The notes beneath the pieces were generated by a model. That model was not told the origin of the DNA, made no database searches, and was given only the letters and a program-made list of their open reading frames with translations. Below are positions 1 through 5,778 of a stretch of DNA of 6,125 nt, piece after piece (positions within the stretch are counted from its first letter, which is position 1; the number at the start of each line of letters is the position of its first letter). The stretch is from an uncultured Spirochaetales bacterium (GTDB taxonomy: Bacteria; Spirochaetota; Spirochaetia; Sphaerochaetales; Sphaerochaetaceae), in NCBI GenBank assembly GCA_934276695.1, contig CAKQTF010000066.1, forward strand, positions 1 to 6,125, given 5' to 3'. The translations under genes and the position numbers were made by a program.

Positions 1-274
1 CATTATCACAGCCTGCATAGAACCTATGGAATGGGAACCCTTCACTGTATTTATCTGTAAGCAGATTGCCCATAGCTGCCTGAACAGGCAATGATGAGAA
101 GTTCTCACTTGCGATCAGCTTGAGATGCGTTCTCTGGTCCTTCAGCTCATTCACTATGTATCCAGCTGTCTTAACTGAGACGCGGCTGATGAGATCAAGC
201 TCTGAAAGATACAGGGCAAGCCCCGCGTCAATCCTTCCGTTATTATTCTGAAGATATCTGTCTAATGCACCCAT
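1..274 (-). CDS. glyA: Serine hydroxymethyltransferase (glycine hydroxymethyltransferase), N-terminal part
   Basis: The product interconverts serine and glycine with tetrahydrofolate, feeding one-carbon units to nucleotide and methionine synthesis; it is a cytosolic PLP enzyme. Only the first 91 codons are present; the gene runs off the left edge, so the PLP lysine is not visible. After an N-terminal extension of about 55 residues, unlike the short one of E. coli GlyA, comes the family signature LKLIASENFSS, then VQAAMGNLLTDKYSEG and FHRFYAGCDN, which bind substrate in SHMTs. The extension plus the 'MGNLLTDKYSEG' wording matches the long SHMT form I know from treponemes and chlamydiae. The ATG at 274 is chosen because a GAGGTGA Shine-Dalgarno (279-285) lies 4 bases upstream. 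It is divergent from infA. No convincing minus-strand promoter was found in the spacer. The family call is firm; the subtype is from memory. Confidence 0.93.
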   Translation of the reverse strand, partial: MGALDRYLQNNNGRIDAGLALYLSELDLISRVSVKTAGYIVNELKDQRTHLKLIASENFSSLPVQAAMGNLLTDKYSEGFPFHRFYAGCDN

Positions 275-449
275 ATTCTCACCTCAGAAGCAGTTTGCAC
301 TTTTTGGCATTTATATTCAACACGCAGAGGATAAATACGGGAGCTGAAACAAAAAAGCATCATTGCAGCCATAGGCATACAGTATTCAATTCATTTATGC
401 ATATAGAATAATAAGACAATATGGTGCCATTTTATCCTCTCTGGATTCC
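275..449. other. Divergent intergenic spacer, glyA side
   Basis: This AT-rich stretch is the 5' region of glyA. I see no credible gene. On the minus strand there is only an 11-codon ATG frame (395-430) preceded by a purine-rich AGAGAGGA, and a T-run near 350 without a proper stem before it. Candidate minus-strand -35/-10 pairs match the consensus poorly, so the glyA promoter is left uncalled. I looked for a glycine riboswitch because the neighbour is glyA and recognised none of its conserved blocks. Confidence 0.5.
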
Positions 450-479
450 TTGACATCCCTTTTCTCTTATGTCTATACT
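450..479 (+). promoter_or_regulatory. Sigma-70 type promoter for infA
   Basis: A perfect -35 box TTGACA (450-455) is followed by an 18-base spacer and a -10 box TATACT (474-479, five of six consensus bases). Transcription would start near 486, giving infA a leader of about 89 bases. This is one of the two best promoters in the window, which fits the high expression expected of an initiation factor gene. The match is seen directly; activity is inferred. Confidence 0.8.
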
Positions 480-541
480 GTCTAAGCTTTTAGAATATGG
501 CATATCCATCATTGAGGCAAATAGCCTGCAGATGGGGATGA

Positions 542-560
542 AGGCTCCACCAGGGAGCCT
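542..560 (+). promoter_or_regulatory. Hairpin in the infA leader, just upstream of the ribosome binding site
   Basis: AGGCTCC (542-548) and GGAGCCT (554-560) form a perfect 7-pair stem with a 5-base loop ACCAG. The stem ends 4 bases before the AGGAG Shine-Dalgarno of infA (565-569). No U-run follows, so it is not an intrinsic terminator. It could stabilise the mRNA 5' region, stand by the ribosome site, or bind a regulator; the sequence does not decide which. A weaker 4-pair stem (515-518 with 524-527) lies upstream, and its 3' arm GCCT could instead pair with AGGC at 542-545. Confidence 0.55.
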
Positions 561-574
561 ATGTAGGAGTTATA

Positions 575-793
575 ATGGCAAAAGAAGAAGCAATCGAGGT
601 AGAAGGAGTCGTCAAGGAGGCCCTTCCGAACACAATGTTCCGTGTTGAGCTGTCAAACAAGCTGGTTATTCTGGCTCATCTTTCAGGAAAAATGAGAAAG
701 CACTACATCAGGATAGTGCCAGGGGATACAGTCAAGGTTGAGCTCAGCCCGTATGATCTCTCAAAAGGCAGAATCATCTACCGAGAACGCTAA
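575..793 (+). CDS. infA: Translation initiation factor IF-1
   Basis: IF-1 binds the A site of the 30S subunit and, with IF-2 and IF-3, sets up the initiation complex. The 72-residue product has the usual family length and is a single S1-like OB fold. Diagnostic blocks are the start [11 protein letters not shown], then [38 protein letters not shown] and the ending KGRIIYRER, all nearly as in E. coli. The turn usually written E-N-G-H is S-N-K-L here (residues 27-30), a mild departure in a loop. The ATG at 575 has AGGAG (565-569) 5 bases before it. It is transcribed alone from the promoter at 450-479, divergent from glyA and convergent with the Smr gene; its TAA (791-793) overlaps the other gene's TAG (790-792). 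The likely terminator lies at 812-850. Confidence 0.98.
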   Translation: MAKEEAIEVEGVVKEALPNTMFRVELSNKLVILAHLSGKMRKHYIRIVPGDTVKVELSPYDLSKGRIIYRER

Positions 794-2244
794 GCCTTAA
801 GGATAATCCAGAGCGCCCCGCTGCCACCTGCATTCTGAGGGGCGCTTTTCTTCTCACTCACTAGGCCAGATTCATCCAGCACCCTATCTGCAACGGATCT
901 GAGGATCCCTATCCCATCCTCACTATGAAGGCCTTTCCCTGTTATTATCGATATCTTCCTTATCCCGTTCTCATGGCATTCGGAGAGGAATGAGAGGATG
1001 GCATCCTCAGCCTCATTCTGTGTAAGCTGATGCAGATCCAGCGTTGCCTGAGGCTTCATCAGCCTGAGCTGCGGCAGAGTCAGCTGTGCCTTCTTCCTAT
1101 CGCTGTCGCCTTTCTCCTTCATTATCTCATCGAATGTCTTTATATCTTCCTTCTCATAGTCGCTGAGGATGCTTGCAAAATCAGAGGAAGGCCTATAATG
1201 GGATTGGCATGGAATCTCTACCTGAGGAAGGACATCAGCCTCTGCAGAATGCTCTTTCCGGACAAAGGTCTCATTGCCGCCGAACACGGACCAGGCAGCG
1301 CCAGGCGCCCTTCGCTCATCCTCTGTCTCCTTCCGGAACATCGAGCTCGTCTCTGCAGCCTCTATCTTCTCAGCAGGTGGCAATACAGCAATCGGATCAT
1401 CTGCAGAAGATGATGCCGATGCCCTGCCATTCTCATATTCGCTTAATATCTCAGAGAAATCCTTTGACGGCTTATATGGCGCTGAGACAGCCTTTACAGT
1501 TTCTTTCTCTTTTATAGGAGCAGCATCCTTCTTCTCAGGCCTTACGAAGGAATCATTGCCACCAAGTACTGACCATGATGCCTCTGGAGCTCTCTCATAT
1601 TCAGAATCAGTCCTGAAAAGGGATTCCGAAAGAGGCTCAGCAGCTGCCGCAGCCTTTTCACTGGCACTGTCATCCCTGCCTCTGGGATTATCAAAAGAGG
1701 AGAGGATCTCACTGAAATCCTTTGATGGCTTATAAGCAGCGCTATGGCGCTCATACGGGCCGCTCTCATCTGGCCTTGCAGGGCTTTTCGCCTTTCTTTC
1801 ATGTTCCGCACTGCGGTCTTTCTTTGACTCTGCCGGCCGGCCTTCATACTGGGACAGGATATCCTCAAAGGATTTCGTAGGCTTATAAACGCTCTTCTTC
1901 TGGTTCTGGCTGCCTGATGCCTTTTTCTTTCCTGTGCCAGTGCCTTCCCATTCTGCAAGTATTGAAGCAAAGTCGGTCTTTTTCTCTGCAATCTTCTTTT
2001 TCCTGCTTTCAGGCATGGAATATGGATTACCTGTATGCTCATAGGAGAACAGGATATCTGCAAAAGATGCATTAGGGTTATATCCCTGGACTATCTCAGA
2101 TGGCTTCTTAGGCACAGGCTTCCTTTCAGGCTTAGCCTCTGTCTTCTTCTCTTTCAGCACTATGCCGCTGAAAGGGCTCTCATCCTTTATCTCTTCATTA
2201 AGATGCCGCTTTATATCGGCAGGTCTTGCTTTCTTATTCCTCAC
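790..2244 (-). CDS. Smr-domain protein with a long repeat-bearing N-terminal region
   Basis: The 484-residue product ends in a single Smr domain (about 398-484), the fold shared with the C-terminus of MutS2 and often a DNA or RNA endonuclease. Visible signatures are [15 protein letters not shown] (402-416) and [16 protein letters not shown] (434-449). The first normally reads D-L-H-G, so Gln406 replaces a usual glycine; the T-G-K-G element is intact. Residues 1-390 are charged, rich in K, E, S and A, and probably disordered. They carry six copies of a short motif and two of another (see the repeat entries). There is no signal peptide or membrane segment. The GTG start at 2244 follows directly on the upstream gene's TGA; AGGGA (2252-2256) lies 7 bases before it, and the next in-frame ATG is codon 77. 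Expression is probably coupled to the AcuB-like gene. Smr-only proteins with short F-x-x-I-L motifs are, as I recall, seen in treponemes. Substrate and partner cannot be named. Confidence 0.85.
   Translation of the reverse strand: MRNKKARPADIKRHLNEEIKDESPFSGIVLKEKKTEAKPERKPVPKKPSEIVQGYNPNASFADILFSYEHTGNPYSMPESRKKKIAEKKTDFASILAEWEGTGTGKKKASGSQNQKKSVYKPTKSFEDILSQYEGRPAESKKDRSAEHERKAKSPARPDESGPYERHSAAYKPSKDFSEILSSFDNPRGRDDSASEKAAAAAEPLSESLFRTDSEYERAPEASWSVLGGNDSFVRPEKKDAAPIKEKETVKAVSAPYKPSKDFSEILSEYENGRASASSSADDPIAVLPPAEKIEAAETSSMFRKETEDERRAPGAAWSVFGGNETFVRKEHSAEADVLPQVEIPCQSHYRPSSDFASILSDYEKEDIKTFDEIMKEKGDSDRKKAQLTLPQLRLMKPQATLDLHQLTQNEAEDAILSFLSECHENGIRKISIITGKGLHSEDGIGILRSVADRVLDESGLVSEKKSAPQNAGGSGALWIILKA
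812..850 (+). terminator. Intrinsic terminator of infA, inside the 3' end of the Smr gene
   Basis: AGCGCCCC (812-819) and GGGGCGCT (839-846) form a perfect 8-pair GC-rich stem, extendable by one G-U pair, with a 19-base loop. The T-rich tract TTTTCTTCTC follows on the plus strand (846-855). On the minus strand the stem is followed by CTCTGG, not a U-run, so it should work only in the infA direction. It begins 19 bases after the infA stop. The same bases encode residues S-A-P and G-A-L near the end of the Smr protein, so the sequence is dual-use. The tract is interrupted by C, so termination may be incomplete. Confidence 0.75.
1153..2082 (-). repeat. Six-copy short motif Y-x-P-x-x-x-F-x-x-I-L-x-x-[YFW]-[ED] in the Smr protein
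   Basis: Copies lie at protein residues 55-69, 86-100 (Y and P lost; core [10 protein letters not shown]), 120-134, 171-185, 257-271 and 350-364. A degenerate seventh may be TFDEIMKEK at 370-378. The invariant core is F-x-x-I-L followed by an aromatic and an acidic residue. Copies four and five share [12 protein letters not shown]. Spacers differ in length and sequence (20-78 residues), so these look like repeated linear motifs in a flexible chain, not a folded solenoid. The pattern of hydrophobic positions suits a short amphipathic helix. A partner-binding role is inference. Confidence 0.85.
1258..1734 (-). repeat. Larger tandem duplication carrying a W-S-V-x-G-G-N-x-x-F-V-R module
   Basis: A second motif occurs twice in the Smr protein, at residues 209-235 and 302-329: a phenylalanine-arginine pair, an acidic stretch with E-x-E/D-E-R, then W-S-V-[LF]-G-G-N-[DE]-[ST]-F-V-R. 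Each follows a copy of the short motif (171-185 and 257-271), and the two combined units are offset by about 86-93 residues. This indicates duplication of one motif-plus-module block, corresponding to 1540-1734 and 1258-1476 in DNA. The copies have diverged in spacer length and sequence, while the motif cores are kept. Confidence 0.8.
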
Positions 2245-2883
2245 TCAGACTTCCCTGATATCTATTACCTCTGCTCCGAGCCTATCAAACAGCCTTATGA
2301 GATTCTCCCTGCTCTCTCCCTGTACTTTGAGAGTGCAGATTCCTTCCTCGGAACGGCGTATTGTTCCGATTGAGACTATGTCTATTCCGCTCTTAGCGAG
2401 TTCTGATGTTATTTCCGCGATTGTACCTGGCCTATCCTTTACACGCAGTGATATCCTCACGCCATAGTGCCTTGCCCCGAACAGCTCAAGAAGAAGGGAG
2501 AACATGTCGCTCTTCGTGATCAGTCCGACAAGCGACTGGTCATATACAACAGGCAGGCAGGAGACTTCCTTGTCGAACATCTCCTTTGCAGCCTGCTCAA
2601 CGGGAGCGTCCGGATCTATGGTTGCAACCTCTGATCTCATTATATCCCGGACTGCCAGGCGGGATATAAGATATGCCATCTTAGAAAGAGACGGCTTTGA
2701 TGACAGATCCGGCACAGCTGTGATTATATCCTTCTCTGAGATCACGCCTACAAGCTTGCCTCGGCTATCGAGAACAGGCAGATGATGGACAGCCTCTCTT
2801 TCCATGAGCTCACTGACCTCATATATGTTATCTGACTCCCTGCAGGTGATCGGATGCTTAGTCATACATTCCTGAACTGTCAT
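2245..2883 (-). CDS. CBS-CBS-ACT domain protein, AcuB type
   Basis: The 212-residue product has two CBS domains, a Bateman pair that usually binds adenine nucleotides, at about 1-58 (HHLPVLDSRGKLVGVISEKD) and 78-133 (SCLPVVYDQSLVGLITKSD). An ACT domain follows at about 142-212 (RVKDRPGTIAEITSELAKSG). Length and order match Bacillus AcuB, named for acetoin use, but no acetoin gene is nearby, so I infer only a small-molecule sensor with unknown target. It is cytosolic, with no membrane segment. The frame stays open to a TTG at 2904, but I choose the ATG at 2883 because those seven extra codons are themselves the purine-rich Shine-Dalgarno AGAGAGGAAG (2888-2897). The TGA stop abuts the GTG of the Smr gene, so the two are likely coupled. 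A weak -10-like TAGAAT (2904-2909, minus) lies just upstream, without a good -35. Confidence 0.88.
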   Translation of the reverse strand: MTVQECMTKHPITCRESDNIYEVSELMEREAVHHLPVLDSRGKLVGVISEKDIITAVPDLSSKPSLSKMAYLISRLAVRDIMRSEVATIDPDAPVEQAAKEMFDKEVSCLPVVYDQSLVGLITKSDMFSLLLELFGARHYGVRISLRVKDRPGTIAEITSELAKSGIDIVSIGTIRRSEEGICTLKVQGESRENLIRLFDRLGAEVIDIREV

Positions 2884-2942
2884 TTTTCTTCCTCTCTGCA
2901 ACAATTCTAATTAGATTTCGTAACAAAGAAAAGACTAGCCCG

Positions 2943-2971
2943 TTGCAAAGGTCGGCCATTTAACATATACT
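2943..2971 (+). promoter_or_regulatory. Promoter of the tRNA-Arg gene
   Basis: TTGCAA (2943-2948, four of six bases of the -35 consensus) is separated by exactly 17 bases from TATACT (2966-2971). The expected transcription start is near 2978, only a few bases before the mature tRNA 5' end at 2982, which is common for single tRNA genes. The -10 sequence is the same as in the infA promoter. Confidence 0.75.
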
Positions 2972-2981
2972 CTCTAACGTT

Positions 2982-3055
<74 letters not shown>

Positions 3056-3063
3056 ATTTTTTT
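3056..3063 (+). terminator. T-tract ending the tRNA-Arg transcript
   Basis: Seven consecutive T (3057-3063) begin two bases after the tRNA 3' end. The structured T arm and acceptor stem may act with this tract to stop transcription; there is no separate hairpin. Its last two bases are also part of the topA TAA stop on the other strand (3062-3064). Confidence 0.5.
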
Positions 3064-5767
3064 ATCTCGATTTCCCTCTTCTGTATGATGTCCTGGCCTT
3101 AGGCTTGTAAGAGGAAACAATCTCAGCAACAGCTTCATCTGTCAGCTTTGAGATATCCTTCTTCGCATCTGCAGGGAGAGGTATGTTATCTGATCCTCTC
3201 TTCAGGTATGGCCCGAATCTTCCATCAAGAAGATACACATCAGCACCGTCCACACTGAAAGTTCTGAGCGCATCCTGGCCCTTATCCGCATCACCTGATC
3301 CTATTGCCTTAATGACATCATCAGCTGTGAGTTCTGAGATGTCCTTCTTGAATGCCGGAGGCAGTGGATAGTTCTTTCCATCATATTTTATATAGAAGCC
3401 ATAACGCCCGGATGCAATCTCTGCATCCTTTCCATTGCACTGGAATACAGGCAGTGAATCAGAGTGCTTCAGGAAAACGCTCTCAGCTCTGAATGCCATC
3501 GGATCAGGCACTCTGATATTATGGCCCTTGTACGAAGCATAGAATCCATATGGGCCGGAACGGAGAATGACCTCATTGCCCTCATCATCCTTTCCGACTG
3601 TCTTCGGAAGCTCAAACAGAAGTTCCAGGAAATCCTCTGATGCTGATCCTGCCCTGTCCTTTATCCTCGGCCACTGGGCATTCTTCCCGTCAGAGAGCCT
3701 GACAATGTACTCTCCGTACCTTCCGCTCTTCAGCTCATATCTGTCATACAGCACTACTGTGCTCTCTTCAGGAAACAGTATTGATCTGGCATCAAGATCG
3801 GTGAAAGTCCCTGGGAAGTACTTCTTCTCATCTATCGATGCCATCTTCGCCTTGCCGCTTTCCTTATCAATGAAGCTGGATGAGAGATACGGTCCGAACT
3901 TACCTGTCCTTATCTCATATCTTATCTCCTCATCCCCCTCAGTGAATGAATAATCCAGATCAGGCAGCACCAGGCTCTTCACTTCTCCTGGAGCTGTTGA
4001 TGCCTTGGCTACAGAAAGATCCTTCTCAAGTCCATCAAGCTTATCAGAACCGAACCAGAACTCCCTGAGGTACTCGCTCTTGTCTTCCTTTCCCTCTGCA
4101 ATCTCATCAAGGCCGGCTTCCATCGTCTTTGTGAAATCATATCCGATATAAAGGCTGAACGCCTTCTCGAGGAAAGCGTCAACAAAGAAGCCTGTGAAGG
4201 TCGGAACCAGAGCCTGTCCGTCACGGACAATATAGTGCCTGTCAAGCAGAGTTGAGATTATAGTGGCATATGTGCTAGGCCTTCCGATCTCCTCGCTTTC
4301 AAGGGTCTTAACAAGAGTTGCCTCATTGTATCTTGCAGGAGGCTGTGTTGTATGGGCCTTCGCTTCGCATTCCTCTATCAGGACATTCTCCCCGGCAGAA
4401 AGCGATGGGAGCAGTCCTTCCTTCTCCTCATCCTCATCTCCATCAGATGCAGCCTCATAGAGAATCCGGAATCCCTTGAATGTGATCACAGTGCCGGATG
4501 CAGTGAAGAGGCAGTCATCTTTTCTAAGGGACAGCGTTGTCACAGCCTTCTCGGCATCACGCATCTGCGTGCTGAGCGTCCTCTGCCAGATCAGTGTATA
4601 CAGCTTAAGCTCATCGCCTGTAAGCCCTGTCTCCTTAGGAGTCCTCATATAGTCGCCGGAAGGCCTTATTGCTTCATGGGCCTCCTGAGCACCAAGAGTC
4701 TTCGCCTTATAGTTTCTGGGAGCCGGGGAAAGATACTCATCACCATATAAGGAAACCACAGCAGCCCTTGACGCCCTGATGCATTCGTCTGAGAGATTCG
4801 GGGAATCCGTTCGCATATATGTGATGAATCCATTCTCATAGAGATGCTGGGCGATCATCATGATCTCTCTTGCGCCCTTGCGCAGCCGTCTTGTCGCATC
4901 CTGCTGCAGCGTGGATGTGGTGAACGGCATCTGCGGCCGCTCCGTCTTATCCTGGTGCATAACGCTCTCGACTATGGCATTCTGTCCTGAAAGCCTTGCC
5001 TTCAGCGCTTCGGCCTCATCCCTGCTGAGGACTAATGCATCCTTCTTCTTCAGAGCTCCTGTATCCTTATCATATGAGGAGGAGGATGCTACCTTCCTCT
5101 CTCCTACAGCTGTCAGCACGGCAGGGAAATGCACACCGGAGTGCTCCATTGAGGCCTCAACTGAATAGTAATCGGATTTTCTGTACCTGCGCCTCAGCTT
5201 CTCCTTCTCAACTATCATCTTGAGAGCAGGTGACTGCACGCGGCCTGCACTGTATTTCGCACCCAGCTTCTGCGAGAGAAGCGGCGAGATGCCATAGCCC
5301 TGCAGCCTGTCTATAGTGCGCCTTGCCTCCTGTGCCCTTACGAGATTTATATCTATCTCACGGCAGTTATCAAAAGCAGCGAGGATCGCCTTCTTTGTTA
5401 TCTCATGGAACACCATCCTGAATACAGGAACCGTTGGCTTAAGCTGATTGAGAAGGTGCCATGCAATCGACTCTCCCTCCCTATCCTCATCACTTGCAAG
5501 AATGAGCTGCTCTGACTTCTTCAGCAGCTTCTTCATATCATTGAGAAGCGCTTCCTTCCCGTCAACTATCACATAATCAAGCTTAAAGTCATGATTCACA
5601 TCAACACCATACACGCCATCTTTTGGATCCGGATTCGGATTCAGGTCAACTACATGGCCCTTTGATGCGACAACCTGACAGGTTGAAGGAAGATATTTCT
5701 TTATGGTATTTGCTTTTGTCGGTGATTCAACGATGATCAGACTGCGCTTGTTCCTGTCGGCGATCAT
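3062..5767 (-). CDS. topA: DNA topoisomerase I (type IA)
   Basis: The enzyme relaxes negative supercoils by passing a strand through a transient 5'-phosphotyrosine break. The 901-residue product has an N-terminal Toprim domain: VESPTKA with Glu14, and the metal-binding D-E-D-R-E-G-E with Asp93, Asp95 and Glu97. The active-site segment FITYMRTDS gives catalytic Tyr317 and Arg319. RLQGYGISPLL, KYSAGRVQSP and EEIGRPSTYATII are further family blocks. The C-terminus has no four-cysteine zinc ribbons. It carries about five short G-[RKP]-[YF]-G-x-Y repeats near residues 622, 682, 738, 787 and 849, the topoisomerase C-terminal repeat type, and a basic tail ending in YRRGKSR. All catalytic parts are present and length is normal. 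The ATG at 5767 is supported by AGGAGGG (5771-5777). The upstream gene ends 11 bases away, so the two probably share a transcript. No terminator is visible before the opposing tRNA. Confidence 0.97.
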   Translation of the reverse strand: MIADRNKRSLIIVESPTKANTIKKYLPSTCQVVASKGHVVDLNPNPDPKDGVYGVDVNHDFKLDYVIVDGKEALLNDMKKLLKKSEQLILASDEDREGESIAWHLLNQLKPTVPVFRMVFHEITKKAILAAFDNCREIDINLVRAQEARRTIDRLQGYGISPLLSQKLGAKYSAGRVQSPALKMIVEKEKLRRRYRKSDYYSVEASMEHSGVHFPAVLTAVGERKVASSSSYDKDTGALKKKDALVLSRDEAEALKARLSGQNAIVESVMHQDKTERPQMPFTTSTLQQDATRRLRKGAREIMMIAQHLYENGFITYMRTDSPNLSDECIRASRAAVVSLYGDEYLSPAPRNYKAKTLGAQEAHEAIRPSGDYMRTPKETGLTGDELKLYTLIWQRTLSTQMRDAEKAVTTLSLRKDDCLFTASGTVITFKGFRILYEAASDGDEDEEKEGLLPSLSAGENVLIEECEAKAHTTQPPARYNEATLVKTLESEEIGRPSTYATIISTLLDRHYIVRDGQALVPTFTGFFVDAFLEKAFSLYIGYDFTKTMEAGLDEIAEGKEDKSEYLREFWFGSDKLDGLEKDLSVAKASTAPGEVKSLVLPDLDYSFTEGDEEIRYEIRTGKFGPYLSSSFIDKESGKAKMASIDEKKYFPGTFTDLDARSILFPEESTVVLYDRYELKSGRYGEYIVRLSDGKNAQWPRIKDRAGSASEDFLELLFELPKTVGKDDEGNEVILRSGPYGFYASYKGHNIRVPDPMAFRAESVFLKHSDSLPVFQCNGKDAEIASGRYGFYIKYDGKNYPLPPAFKKDISELTADDVIKAIGSGDADKGQDALRTFSVDGADVYLLDGRFGPYLKRGSDNIPLPADAKKDISKLTDEAVAEIVSSYKPKARTSYRRGKSR

Positions 5768-5778
5768 TGTCCCTCCTA

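Noticed and set aside
275..360. A 36-codon minus-strand frame overlapping the glyA start.
   Set aside because: It has no ribosome site, low-information sequence and runs into glyA in another frame.
812..846. The infA hairpin as a bidirectional terminator also ending the Smr transcript.
   Set aside because: It lies inside the Smr coding sequence before its stop, and the minus strand shows no U-run after the stem.
1153..2082. The regular DNA repeats as a CRISPR array or other non-coding repeat.
   Set aside because: Repeat units are imperfect, irregularly spaced and in frame with protein motifs; they are coding repeats.
2245..2247. TGA read as tryptophan, joining the AcuB-like and Smr proteins.
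   Set aside because: Tryptophan is written TGG throughout the window, a GTG with ribosome site follows, and the next base is G, not the C that favours readthrough. Kept only as a low-probability option.
1030..2373. Several plus-strand open frames of 100-150 codons opposite the Smr gene, and a 176-codon minus-strand frame at 1542-2072.
   Set aside because: They are shadows of the Smr gene. Their translations have no family signature and no supported start, while the Smr frame has clear motifs and repeats.
2884..2904. TTG start at 2904 for the AcuB-like gene.
   Set aside because: The added codons coincide with the Shine-Dalgarno AGAGAGGAAG, and the ATG at 2883 places the protein at the usual AcuB length.
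2943..2948. Palindromic TTGCAA as a -35 box shared by divergent tRNA and AcuB-like promoters.
   Set aside because: At 17 bases on the minus strand there is only TGTTAC, a poor -10 box. The plus-strand use is well supported; the minus-strand use is not.
3183..5223. Plus-strand open frames opposite topA.
   Set aside because: They lie wholly inside topA, which is intact and motif-rich. Their serine- and leucine-rich translations are typical of antisense reading.
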